From NCBI RefSeq assembly GCF_907164915.1, contig NC_061862.1, positions 125,993,641-126,057,640 on the forward strand: DNA of 64,000 bases, in the 5' to 3' direction. Positions 46,175 to 58,355 of this stretch are shown here, piece after piece. The first letter of the stretch is position 1; each line of letters begins with the position of its first letter. A program made the translations under genes and the position numbers. The DNA is from Impatiens glandulifera (Eukaryota; Streptophyta; Magnoliopsida; Ericales; Balsaminaceae). The notes under the pieces are model-generated. The model searched no databases, was not told where the DNA came from, and was given only the letters and a program-made list of their open reading frames with translations.

Positions 46175-47509
46175 CATAAACATTTAATATACTTTAGAGG
46201 TGAGACAATAGATTATTTTAATTAGTCGTAAAAAAAGAGAAAAATTAATTAGTAGGAGAGAGAGAATATAATTAATAAAAGTGACGAAAGATAAATTGAT
46301 TAATTAATGAGAATAATGAGAGAAATTAATTAATAACACGAGGAAAGAAAATATTTTATGATTAAACAGAATATCCAATATTCGCGGACTTTTGCAGCCC
46401 AGATTCGCGTCCCCTATCATATAAGTTAAAGAGTAATGATAGAGGACGCGAATTTGGGGCTGTGAAAGTCCGCCAATATTGGATATTCGGTTTAATGACA
46501 AAATATTCTTTCGTTAATTAATTTCTCTCACTTTCATCATTAATTAATTAATTTATGTCAGTCTCTTTCATTAATTATTTTCTTTGTCTCATTAATTAAT
46601 TATCTCTTTTTTACAACTAATTAATTATTTTCTCTCTCTCATTAATTAATTTATCTCTTTTACTAATTTATCTCTTTTCTATTTAGTATTTAGTGTTTAA
46701 TGTTTAGGGGTTTATGATTTAAGGTTTAGGATGTAAGATGTAAGGTTAGGGTTGAAAAAAATAATTAAAAATAAAATCTCAGTTTAAATATATGCTAATT
46801 AATTAATTTCTTTTTCTTTTTTCCAATTTAAACCCTAAACCAAATACCCAAACTCTAAACCCTAAACCTAAAACCATAGATCTTAAACCCTAAGCATTCA
46901 ATATACTTCAGAGGTAGAGGTGAGACAATAAATTATTTTAATTATTAGTAAAAAAAGAGAAAAATTAATTAGTAAAAGAGAGAGAAATTAATTAATAAAA
47001 GTAACGAAAGATAAATTAATTAATTAATGAGAATAGTGAGAGAAATTAATTAATAATATGAAAAGAGAATATTCTATGAATAAACAGACTATCCACTATT
47101 AATATTCGCGGATCGCGGCCCCAGATTCGCGTCCCCTATCATATAAATTAAGTTAAGGAGTAATGATTCGCATCCCTTATCATATAAGTTAAGGAGTAAT
47201 GATAGGGGACGCGAATATGGGGCCGCGAAAGTCCGCGAATATTGGATATTCGTTTAATGACAAAAGATTCTTTCCTCTTTTTTGTTAATTAATTTCTCAC
47301 ACTTTCCTCATTAATTAATTAATTTCCCTCACTCTCCATATTAATTAATTAATTTATCTTAGTGTTTTTCATTAATTATTTTATCTCTCTCACTAATTAA
47401 TTTTTTTTTACGACTAATTAATTATTTTCTCTCTCACACTAATTAATTTATCTCTTTTACTAATCTCTTTTATTAATTTATCTCTTTTCTATTTAGGGTT
47501 TAAACTTTA
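46175..47509. repeat. Foldback satellite units, block C
   Basis: Hairpin cores are at about 46375-46490 and 47100-47250 (doubled loop). Confidence 0.82.
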
Positions 47510-47953
47510 GGAGTTTAAGATTTTTTTTTTTAGGGAAAACGACTTATTGTCATTTCATTAAAAAACCCAAAACGGGAAAAAACGGATATAGTCTCCTTTA
47601 ACTTTCTAACAAACCTAGAAAGTTAAAGTTAGGTTCAAGTAAACAAACATTCAAACAAAGCAAACACGAGACTTACAATCAATCATAAAAAACTAACTAG
47701 CTTTCGAAAAATTAAAAGATGTCACTTTGTCATAATCGATTTTCCACTCCCGACAAAGGGTCCATTCACGCTCACCTTTGGGAACTCGCCTCCACGCACC
47801 GATTAGCGTACCACAATCAAACACGATATCCCTCCATACATGCTCAACGTCGCGACGAACTCTCCCAAATACTCTTGCGTTTCTCTCGGCCCATACATGA
47901 TAAACAATGGCAGCAAAACCACATTTGAAGACATTGGCTGGAGTTTAAGATTT
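47510..47953 (-). mobile_element. Minus-strand LINE 3' end (L12), duplicate of L6
   Basis: The insert 47524-47939 has the TSD GGAGTTTAAGATTT at 47510-47523 and 47940-47953. Same truncation point as L6. Confidence 0.92.
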
Positions 47954-48102
47954 AGAATTTACGGTTTAAAAATAATTAAAAATTAAATCTCAGTTTAAAT
48001 ATTTACTAATTAATTAATTTATTTTTCTTTCTTTCAACTTAAACCCTAAACTATATACCCAAACTCTAAACCTAAAACCCTAGATCCTAAACCCTAAACC
48101 TA
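47954..48102. repeat. Satellite spacer with telomere-like block
   Basis: Equivalent to 26331-26510, slightly shorter. Confidence 0.78.
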
Positions 48103-48122
48103 TTTCACAATCTATGTAGAAT

Positions 48123-49355
48123 TGAACAACTGTATGTGAAGACTGCATTTCTCCATGTGACTTGGAGGAAGAGATCTATATGGAACAACCTGAGGGTTTC
48201 AAAGTTAAAGGTAAAGAATATCTTGTCTGCAGGTTGAGGAAAAGCTTGTATGGGCTCAAGCAAGCCCTAGACAATGGTACAGGAAATTTGACTCTTTCAT
48301 GGAAGAAAATGGGTACAGTAAGACCACTTCTGATCATTGTGTTTTCATCAAGAGATACGGTGTAGATGATTATGTTATTCTTCTGCTCTATGTTGATGAT
48401 ATGATGATTGTTGGGCAAGATATTGCGAAAATTGAGAAGCTCAAAAGGGATTTGAACAAGTCTTTTGCGATGAAGGATTTTGGTTCAGTGAAGCCTAGGC
48501 ATGGAAATCACAAGAGACAGAAAGAACAGAACACTTTGGCTATCACAGGAGAAGTACATTGAGAAGGTACTTGAGAGGTTTGCAATGAAAAATGCAAAAC
48601 CGGTTTCAGTTCCACTTGCAGGTCATTTCAAGTTAAGTTCTAAATAATGTCCTACAAGTGAGAATGAGAAAGATGAAATGAAGAATGTACCTTATGCCTC
48701 TGTAGTTGGTAGTCTTATGTATGCCATAGTATGTACAAGACCGGACATAGCACACACAGTTGGTGTTGTTAGTCGGTATCTCTCCAACCCGGGAGAAGAA
48801 CATTGGCTAACTGTTAAGTGGATTCTCAGATATCTTCGAGGCTCTTTGAAAGCACGTTTATGCTTCGGAAGTGATACTCCTATTTTGGAAGGCTTTACAA
48901 ATTATGATATGGCGGATGAGGTTGATTCAAGAAAATCTGTATCAGGTTTTTTGGTTACCTTTGTAGGCGGTGATGTTTCGTTGCAGTCAAGGTTACAAAA
49001 GTGTGTTGCTTTGTCTACTATAGAAGCTGATTATATTGCAGCTACTGAGGCATGTAAAGAGGTTCTATGGATGAAGAAGTTCCTACAAGAGTTGGGCCAA
49101 AAGAAAGAGAAGTTTACTTTGTTTTGCGACAGTCAAAGTGCCATTCATCTCTCAAAGAATTCACCTTTTCATTCGAGATCCAAACACATCGACGTGAGAT
49201 ATCATTGGATACGTGATGTGCTTGAGGCAAAAGAGCTGAACTTGGAGAAGATTCATACAAGTGAGAATGGTGCCGATATGTTTACGAAATCCTTGCCTAA
49301 GGACAAGTTTGAAGATTGTCGGGAGAAAACGGGTTTATTGGAGCCCGCGAAGTAG
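48123..49355 (+). pseudogene. Copia reverse transcriptase-RNase H remnant (block C)
   Basis: RT carries the same one-base losses as block B near 48158 and 48270 and keeps LLYVDDM (about 48390). RNase H is open at 48678-49355 (225 codons) with LFCDSQSAIHLSKN and SKHIDVRYHWIRD. STIEADYIAATEA here differs from STTEAEYIAATEA in block B: the active-site-type Glu is Asp in this copy. Inactive upstream. Confidence 0.86.
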
Positions 49356-49372
49356 CGCTGACGGGGGAGATT

Positions 49373-49622
49373 TGTTGGGTCAGCTCATTTGGCAGCTGGG
49401 CTTGACAAATTAATAAAGCCCATTAGGGCATATTTAATTAAGGAAAAAAAAACACAATAGTTTTTTAGTTGTTTTTCTCTCTCCCTCTTCCAACAGTTCT
49501 TCCTCCATTGAAGCAGCAATTCCTCCATTGAAGCAGCAAAAGGGGAAAAATAATTGTTAGGCCTTTGTTGTAGCTTATCTATTTATGGATTGCTAAACAT
49601 GTGTTATTATTTGATTTCTACA
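49373..49622 (+). repeat. Single Copia LTR, 250 bp (block C)
   Basis: TGTTGGGTCAG to GATTTCTACA. It is preceded by a purine tract with one change (ACGGGGGAGATT) and followed by the primer binding site TGGTATCAAAGC at 49628-49639. The duplicate of 27780-28030, with a few substitutions. Confidence 0.88.
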
Positions 49623-49674
49623 ATAAGTGGTATCAAAGCTGAGTTCGTTTGGTGGTGATTCTTGTATAATTCAA

Positions 49675-50274
49675 ATGGAAGAATCGTTGAGTAGTAATGA
49701 CACGATGATCAAACTCACAACTACCAATTACACAATCTGTAAGTCACGGATGATGGATTTATTGTGTAATTATGATTATGAAGACACTATTTTGGGTGAT
49801 AAAGGAAAACTAGAGGCTATGACAGATGCAGATTGGAAGAAGCTGAACAGAAAGGCAGTTGGTAAAATCAGACAATGGGTTGACAACAGTGTGTATCAGC
49901 ATGTGGCTACTGAAGTTAATGCTTATAAAGTGTGGACTATTTTGAGTGAACTATATGAGAAGAACAACACTCAAAATAGAGCATTTCTATTTAGGAAGTT
50001 TTGCTCGTTGAAATATCAAGATGGGTCTTTTACGTCTGAGCATCTAAATGCTTTTCAGGGGATTCTAAATGAGTTGGCTGCGATAGGAATGAAATTTGAT
50101 GATGAGCTTCATGCTATTTGTTTGATTAATTCTCTACCTGATAGTTGGGAAACACTTTTGGTTTCAATTACCAATTCTGTTCCACAAAGTAAGCTCACTT
50201 TGAAAATGTTGAAAGAGAGCGTGTTGAATGAAGAGGCTAGAAGAAAAGAACAGGGCTTCTCGACTCCAAGTTAG
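49675..50274 (+). pseudogene. Copia gag (capsid part), open to a TAG
   Basis: From ATG at 49675 (MEESLSSND) the frame is unbroken for 199 codons to TAG at 50272-50274. It includes NNTQNRAFLFRKFCSLKYQD, LNAFQGILNELAAIGM and SLPDSWETLLVSI, the standard Copia gag order. Trp of the NYTIW motif is Cys here. The next part (50281 on) stays in frame after the stop. Confidence 0.87.
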
Positions 50275-50949
50275 GAATTCGTGACCGAGAGAAGGGGTAG
50301 AAGTAAAAGTAAAACTCCAAAGAATCGTAGTGGCAGTTCCGACAGGTCACGTGGAACATTCAGCTCAAGAAAAGAGATTACATGTTATCATTGTGGCAAA
50401 CCAGGACAAAAGAAGTATCAGTGCAAATATTTGAAACAGGAACAAAAAGAGAATAAGCAAGATGGAAGTAGTAAGGTTGCAGATGTGGGTGGTCACGACA
50501 TCGATATTGTTTACGACAATGATAGTATCAACCTTGTTTCTCAAGATACACAATGGGTGGTAGACTCGGGTGCTTCTTATCATGTCACCAATCGTTGTGA
50601 TATATTTGCTTCTTACACTAGTGGACAATTTGGTTTAGTGACGTTGGGAAACCATGTTACGTGTAAGATTGTTGGAAAAAGAGATGTCTGTTTGAATACT
50701 AACATTTCATGCAAGTTACTTTTGAAGAATGTTCGACATGTTCCCGATATTCGGATGAATTTAATCTCTACTGGTATTCTTGATGATGAGGACTATCATA
50801 GTTACTTTGGTGAAGGAAAATGGAAACTCACTAAGGGGTCTTTGGTGATAGCTAAAGGAAAGAAGGTCGGTTCTCTATATGTGAAAGAGACTAAGTCTTA
50901 CGGGGGAGAAGAAAATGCAGTTAATGTGTTCAACACAACTTTGTCATAA
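50275..50949 (+). pseudogene. Copia nucleocapsid zinc knuckle and protease (block C)
   Basis: An open frame of 222 codons from 50281 holds the basic region, the knuckle CYHCGKPGQKKYQC, protease WVVDSGASYHVT and NVRHVPDIRMNLISTGILD. The frame ends at 50947-50949 just before HKRLGH, where a small deletion displaces the integrase frame. Confidence 0.87.
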
Positions 50950-51468
50950 GCGACTTGGTCACTTAAGTCAAAATGGTATGCGAGTTCTCTCCAAGAAAAT
51001 CGATCTTCAGGCTTAAAGTCCACAGATTTGAATACATGCACATATTGCTTAGTTGGTAAGCGACATAAAGTTTCTTTCAAAAGTTTCTCTCCATCTAGGA
51101 AGCCCAATATCCTAGATATAGTTCACACAGACATATGTTTTATGGATTCCATGACTTTAGGTGATGCTCATTATTACATCACTTTTATCGATGATTGCTC
51201 AAGGAAGGCGTGGGAATATTGCTTGAAGACTAAGTACAAGCATTTGATTACTTCAAGTTGTTTAATGCTGAAGTGGAGAGAGAAACTAGGAAGAAATTGA
51301 AATGTGTTCGTTCGGATAATGGTGGCGAATACAGAGGGCCTTTTGTGGAATACTATAAAAGTCACGGGATCAAGCTTTTGAAAACTGTGTTAAAAACACC
51401 TCAACAGAATGAAGTCGCAGAGAGGATGAACAGGTCTATCAATGAGAGAATTTTGTGTATGTTGTCTA
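50945..51468 (+). pseudogene. Copia integrase, N-terminal and core parts (block C)
   Basis: HKRLGHLSQN, CTYCLVGKRHK, IVHTDICF, FIDDCSRKAWEYC, then a shift near 51258, CVRSDNGGEYRG and NEVAERMNRS (Arg kept, versus Trp in block B). It ends at the same residue as the block B copy. Confidence 0.85.
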
Positions 51469-52073
51469 TGTTAGTTTCTTTAATCTAAATCTTTAATCCT
51501 TAAGTCTATAATCTATATACTCTATGTCGATAAATTGAGATAAATTGTAATTACGGAAACATACTTGGATCTTGAATGAAGAACGGTCCATTAAGTCGTT
51601 CTTCGTTATTCTCTTTTTCTTGATCTTCTCTAGATCTTGGATCTTCTTGTTCTGAATCTGGACCTAGATCGGAATTTGAATCTTCTTGTTCTATATCTGA
51701 ACCTGGATCGGAATGTCTGATGTGGGTGGGGTTTAAGTCTTCCAACCCTATACCAATAACCCTTTAGTGTTCTTGAAAGATGAACCTAAAACCTTATTGT
51801 TCGATGAGAGAAACAAATTAGGTAGGCTCTCTATATGGGTTGGGGACCTAGCCCTAATATACCCATTTATTATTCGGCCCATCAACGAAATAATAAATGA
51901 TATTTCTGCTTCTACACAAATATGTCCCCATATTTATTATAGATGTCTAAATAAGATCATAACTTTTATACTTTAATAGACCACTTTAATTGGCTTTAAT
52001 CTTTATTATGGTAACAACTAATATACAATTATTAAATAATATATGTACCAAAATATTGAAAATAATTCCAACA
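51469..52073 (-). repeat. LTR of the second Copia element, minus strand (block C)
   Basis: Duplicate of 29876-30487. It ends AATAATTCCAACA before ATCTCCCACTT on the plus strand. An acidic 64-codon minus frame (51551-51745) is conserved in both copies but lies within the LTR. Confidence 0.65.
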
Positions 52074-53123
52074 ATCTCCCACTTGGGTCATATAATATTT
52101 CCTTCAATTGTATATTATAACCTTAAGAGCTCAAAATATTATTATCATTTCCAAATACATCTATATCAATCTCGTCCATCAATTATATAAACATAGGATT
52201 AAAGCGATTTTTGTTACATTAGTTCGTAACTAAACCCTCAATAGTCACATATGTCAAATGACATAGATTAAACATGGGTGTGTAGTTTGGATTAACATTT
52301 AGTGTGATCTTTAACATGTCTAATACCAACTGGTCCTCCTTTATTCCTTATAGAGATCAATCTGAATAACTTTATAATCTTGATTTCTTTAAAAACTAAA
52401 TCTTTAATTTCTTTAGAAACTGATTCTTTAATGTGCACATAAATTCCAAATTTTATCTATACAAGCATCACAATACAAACTCCCACTAAAACTGTATATC
52501 ATCTAAATATGCAATATCCATATGAACAATATGTTCATGAAAGAACTCAGATAGAAAATATTAAGAGAACTGGTCTGTAATTTTAGAGTTTGTCCAAATA
52601 TGCTCAATAGATAAGTAAACATTATGAATTCATTATTTTCCAAATAGTTCGACTTAGTCAAACTCATATTACTCTTAAAGTAAAAGAACTGGAAATTATT
52701 GTCACGTAATATCTTTAGTGGTCTTTCTATATCATTCATAATTTGAAACCCCGTGACAAAATTTTGAAGTCAGATTCTTTAATTGGATACCACAAAACAC
52801 CTAATAAATTCTGCCATCAACTTGAAATAATTCGAGTGTCTACTTAGCACTCTTTCAAAAATTAATTCTTTAAACTAAAATGATGTGGCACGAATTTTCG
52901 ACTGTTTTAGTATACAACAAAATTCGAATCAATATACCAAATGATCTCTATCCGATTTGATTTCACTATATGAGTATGTAATGTTTTGTTATTAAAATGT
53001 CATATTACTTGTTTGGTTGCTTTCTCAATGATCAAAACTAGAATCCTTCAAATATTTGTCCAACATTATAATTATACTTAATTTTTTGATTCATATAATC
53101 TTGAGTATACATTAGACTCTTGT
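52074..53123 (-). pseudogene. Decayed Copia RNase H region, minus strand (block C)
   Basis: Duplicate of 30488-31537. NDIERPLKILRDNN can be read on the minus strand near 52700-52740; otherwise heavily degraded. Confidence 0.68.
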
Positions 53124-55460
53124 TTAAGGAGTAATGATAAGAGACGCGAATTTGGGGTCTCTTTCATTAATTATTTTCTCTCACTAATTAATTATCTTTT
53201 TTTACGACTAATTAATTATTTTCTCGCTCCCAATAATTAATTTATCTCTTTCACTAATCTCTTTTACTAATTTATCTATATTCTAATTAGGGTTTAAGGT
53301 TTAGGAGTTTAAGATTTAGAATTTAAGGTTTAAGACGTATTGGAAAAAAATAATTAAAAATAAAATATCAGTTTAAATATTTAGTAATTAATTAATTTCT
53401 TTTTCTTTCTTCCAACTTAAACCCTAAACCATATACCCAAATTCTAAACCCTAATCCTAAAACCTAGATCATAAACTCTAAACCTTCAATATACTTTAGA
53501 GGTGAGACAATAAATTATTTTAATTAGTCGTAAAAAAAAAGAGAAAAATTAATTAGTAGGAGAGAGAGAAAATAATTAATAAAAGTGACGAAAGATAAAT
53601 TGATTAATTAATGAGAATAGTGAGAGAAATTAATTAATAACACGAGAAAAGAGAATATTCTATGATTAAACAAAATATCTAATATTCGTGGACTTTTACG
53701 GCCCAGATTCGCGTCCTCTATCATATAAGTTAAAGAGTAATGATATGAGACGCGAATCTAGGCCGAGTAATGATATGAGACGCGAATCTGGGCCGCGAAA
53801 TTCCGCGAATATTGGATATTCGGTTTAATTACAAAATATTCTTTCATTTTTTTTTGTTAATTAATTTCTCTAACTTTCCTCATTAATTAATTAATTTTTT
53901 TCCCTCTCCTCATTAATTAATTAATTTATCTTAGTCTTTTTCATTAATTATTTTCTCTATCTCACTAATTAATTATCTTTTTTTATGACTAATTTATTAT
54001 TTTCTTTTAGTAAAGATGTAAGGTTAGGGTTGGAAAAAATAATTAAAAATAAAATCTCAGTTTAAATATTTACTAATTAATGAATTTATTTTTCTTTCTT
54101 CCAACTTAAACCCTAAATCATATACCCAAATTCTAAACCCTAAAACCATATATCCTAAACCCTAAACCTTAAATATATATTTTAGAGGTGAGACAATAGA
54201 TTATTTTAATTAGTCGTAAAAAAAGAAAAAAATTAATTAGTAAGAGAGAGTGAAAATAATTAATAAAAGTGACGAAATATAAATTGATTAATTAATGTGA
54301 ATAATGAGAGAAATTAATTAATAACACAAGAAAAGAGAATATTATATGATTAAATAGAATATCCAATATTCGCGGAATTTTGCCGCTCCAGATTCGCGTC
54401 CTCTATTATATAAGTGAAATTATAAGAAATTATATGAGTAATGATAGGGGACGCAAATCTGGCCGCGAAAAAGTTCGTGAATATTAGATATTCGGTTTAA
54501 TGACAGAATATTCTTTTTTTTGTTATTTAATTTCTCTCACCTTTTCTTTTCATGAATTAATTAATTTCTCCCACTCCTCATTAATTAATTAATTAATTAA
54601 TTAATTTATCATAGTCTTTCTCATTAATTATTTTCTCTCTCTAATTAATTATCTCTTTTCTATTTAGGGTTTAAGGTTTAGGGTTTAGAATCTCAGTTTA
54701 AATATTTACTAATTAATTAATATTTTTTCTTTCTTCCAACTTAAACTCTAAACTATATACCCAAAATAGTGAAAGAAATTAATTAATAACACGAGTAAAG
54801 AGAATAATATTCTATGATTAAATAGAATATCTAATATTCGCGGACTTTTACGGCCCCGGATTCACGTCCCCTATCATATAAGTTAAATTATAAGAAATTA
54901 TATAAGTAATGATAGATGAAGCGAATCTGGGGCCGCGAAATTCCGTGAATATTAGATATTCGGTTGAATGACAGAATATTCTTTTCTCTCTTTTTTTTTT
55001 GTTAATTATTTTCTCTCATTTTACATATTAATTAATTAATTTTTCTCACTCCCCTCATTAATTAAATAATTTATCTCAGTCTTTTTCATTAATTATTTTC
55101 TCTATTTACTAATTAATTATTTCTTTTTCTACGACTAATTAATTATTTTATTTCTCCCACTAATTAATTTATCTCTTTTACTAATTTATCTCTTTTCTAT
55201 TTAGGGTTTAAAGTTTAGGGGTTTATCTCTTTTACTAAATTATCTCTTTTCTATTTAGGGTTTAAGGTTTAGAGGTTTAGGATTTAAGATGTAGGATTTA
55301 AGGTTTAAGATGTAAGGTTAGGGTTGAAAAAAATAATTAAAAATAAAATCTCAATTTAAATATTTACTAATTAATTAATTTCTTTTTCTTTCTTCAAACT
55401 TAAACCCTAAACCATATACCCAAATTCTAAACCCTAAACTTAAAACCTTATATCCTAAAA
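53124..55460. repeat. Foldback satellite units, block C
   Basis: Hairpin cores are at about 53690-53825 (right half duplicated: GAGTAATGATATGAGACGCG twice), 54355-54500 and 54830-54965. The second is the hairpin deleted in block B. Confidence 0.83.
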
Positions 55461-55481
55461 CCTAAACATTTAATATATTTA

Positions 55482-55893
55482 GGTTTGCAACAAGCGTGTT
55501 CAAGTGCGGTTTTGGAGTAGTGGTGTATAACATTTGGCAAGAAAGAAATGCAAGGGTATATGACAGAACCCGCAGGAGCGTTGAAGAGTTATAGAAAGAT
55601 AATTTATCGGATTGCAGCGCCCTCGCAAGAACGTGGATAAGAATTCCAAGCACGGAGCAGAACTGGAATATCTGTAGGAATTGGAATTTACCATTTTTTA
55701 AACTCACTTGAATTGAAAGCATTGTAATCAGATAATTCATTTAAGTTTTTAACTTTTTAGCTTTTACTCCGAATGTTACGACTTCAAAATCATTCTAGGC
55801 CTGTCTAGAATAATCTCATAAACTCGTGGGTTTTTTTTCCCATTTTTCGGAATTTTTAATGAAATGACGCTAAGTCGTTTTTCCCAAAAAAAA
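55482..55893 (+). mobile_element. Short LINE 3' end (L13), duplicate of L7
   Basis: Begins GGTTTGCAACAAGCGTG; right TSD copy CATTCAATATATTT at 55894-55907, left copy CATTTAATATATTT with one change. Confidence 0.9.
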
Positions 55894-55907
55894 CATTCAA
55901 TATATTT

Positions 55908-56640
55908 CAAAATACCCGCATTAGAAGGGACTACACAGAAGCGAAAATCAGAGACATTAAAGATGGAAATTGGGACTCACTCCTAAAAAGAACTCCAGAA
56001 GGACAGATGATACTTGATCATATAAGTAACACACAACTACACGACAAACAAGATATTCATGATTGGAAAGTTGAAGACAATGGGAAGCTGGTATCGAAGA
56101 AAATATGGGAGGAAATCTGGGAAAAAGCACAAAAAGTAGAATGGACTCCTCTTGTATGGTCAACGAAGATTATCCCTAGACACCAGTTCATCCTATGGCT
56201 CGCCTTCTGGGAAAGACTCAACACTCGTGATCGTATCAGCAAGTATATGAGCATCCCGGACAAGAATTGTCTTCTATGTAGAGGAAATGAAGAAATCATA
56301 GATCACCTATTCGGTGGCTGCTGTATTGCTTCAGAGTTTTAGGACAAATTCTATAAAAGCCTGGAGCTGATCAGTTTCCCGAGCGAATGAAATGAAATCA
56401 AAGAAAAACAACACTACTCAAAGCCAAGGGATATAGATTTCCAACAAGCGTGTTCAAGTGCGGCTTTGGAGTAGTAGTGTATAACATTTGGCAAGAACGG
56501 AATGCAAGGGTATATGATATAACCCGCAGAAGCGTTGATGAGTTATGGAAAGATATTGTATCGGATTGCAGCGCCCTCGCGGGAACGTGGACAAGAATTC
56601 CAAGTACGAAGCAGAACTAGAATATATGTAGGAACTAGAA
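55908..56640 (+). pseudogene. LINE ORF2 C-terminal remnant (block C)
   Basis: The 56007-56342 frame holds HDWKVEDNGKLVSKKIWEE, IPRHQFILWLAFWERLNTRD, CLLCRGN and HLFGGCC, ending at TAG where the related copies have TGG (about 56340). No G insertion here, unlike L8. Confidence 0.8.
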
Positions 56641-56847
56641 TTTACTGTTTTTAAAACTTACTAGAATTGAAAGCATTGTAATCAGATAATTCATTTACGT
56701 TATTAGCATTTTAACTTTACTTAGAATGTTACGACTTCAAAATTATTTTAGGCCTGTCTAGAATGATCTCTTAAACTCGTGATTTTTTTTTTGGGAATTT
56801 TTAATGAAATAACGCAAAGACGTTTTTTCCCAAAAAAAAAAAAAAAA
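55908..56847 (+). mobile_element. LINE 3' fragment (L14), duplicate of L8
   Basis: CAAAATACCCGCATTAGAAG to a 17-base poly(A) followed by CCTAAACATTCTATATAC, which confirms the insertion site in the satellite. Confidence 0.88.
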
Positions 56848-58355
56848 CCTAAACATTCTATATACTTTAGAGAGGTGAGACAATAGATTATTTTAATTAG
56901 TCATAAAAAAAATAATTAGTAGGAGAGAGAAAAAATAATTAATAAAAGTAACGAAAAATAATTTAATTAACTAATGAGAATAATGAGAGAAATTAATTAA
57001 TAACACGGGATCCAATATTCGCGGACTTTCGCGGTCCCTTTCATATAAGTTAAGTTAATTAATTAATGAGAATAATGAGAGAAATTAATTAATAACACAG
57101 GATCCAATATTCGTGGACTTTCGAGGCCTCCCTATCATATAAGTTAAGTTAAAGAATAATGATATGGGACGCTGGGCCGCTAAAGTCCACGAATGAATAT
57201 TGGATATTCGGTTTAATAACAGCATATTCTTTTCTTATTAATTAATTAATTTCTCCCACTCTCCTCATTAATTAATTAATTTATCTTAGTATATTTCATT
57301 AATTGTTTTCTCTCTCACTAATTAATTATCTTTTTTTTACGATTAATTAATTATTTTCTCTCTCCCACTAATTAATTTATCTTTTTTTTACTAATTTATC
57401 TCTTTTCTAATTAGGTTTAAGGTTTAGGATTTTAGGATTTAAGATTTATAATTTAAGATATAAGATTAGGATTTGAAAAAAAAAAATTAAAAATAAAATC
57501 TCAGTTTAAATATTTTCTAATTAATTAATTTCTTTTTCTTTTTCCCAACTTAAACCCTAAACAATATACCCAAACTCTAAACGCTAAACCTAAAACCTTG
57601 ATTCTAAACCCTAAACCTTCAATATACTTTAGAGTTAGAGATGAGACAATAGATTATTTTCATTAATAATAAAAAAAAGAGAAAAATTAATTAGTAGGAG
57701 AGAGAAAAAATAATTAATAAAAGTGAAAAAAGATAAATCAATTAATTAATGAGAATAATGAGAGAAATTAATTAACGGCCCCCCTATCATATAAGTTAAG
57801 TTAAAGAGTAATGATCACGGAATTTCGAGGCCACCCTATCATATAAGTTAAGTTAAAACGTAAATATAAAGGACGCTGTGCCGCTAAAGTCCGCGAATAT
57901 TGGATATTCGGTTTAATGCTAGAATATTTTTTCCTCTATTTTTGTTAATTAATTTTTCTCATTTTCCTCATTAATTAATTAATTTCTCCCACTTTCCTCA
58001 TTAATTAATTAATTTATTTAAGTATCTTTCATTAATTATTTTTTCTCTCACACTAATTAATTATCTTTTTTACGACTAATTAATTATTTTTTCTCTCCCA
58101 CTAATTAATTTATCTCTTTTACTAATCTCTTTTACTAATTTATCTCTTTTCTATTTAGGGTTTAAGATTTAGGAGTTTAAAATTTATAATTTAAGGTTTA
58201 AGATGTAAGATTGGAAAAAAATAATTCAAAATAAAATCTCAGTTTAAATATTTACTAATTAATTAATTTATTTTTCTTTCTTCCAACTTAAACCCTAAAC
58301 TATATATCCAAATTCTAAACCCTAAACCTAAAACCCTAGATCCTAAACTCTAAAC
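56848..58355. repeat. Foldback satellite units, block C, with empty MITE site
   Basis: Hairpin cores are at about 57005-57045, 57105-57200 and 57775-57910. The site GAGTAATGATCACGG at 57806-57820 is the uninterrupted counterpart of the MITE insertion at 35946. Confidence 0.83.

Larger units (their letters stand above)
48103..51468 (+). mobile_element. Permuted Ty1/Copia relic (block C)
   Basis: Same order, same left junction and same right junction as 26511-29875. Gag is better preserved here (no frameshift), and NC-protease is open across the point where block B has a stop. Confidence 0.88.
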
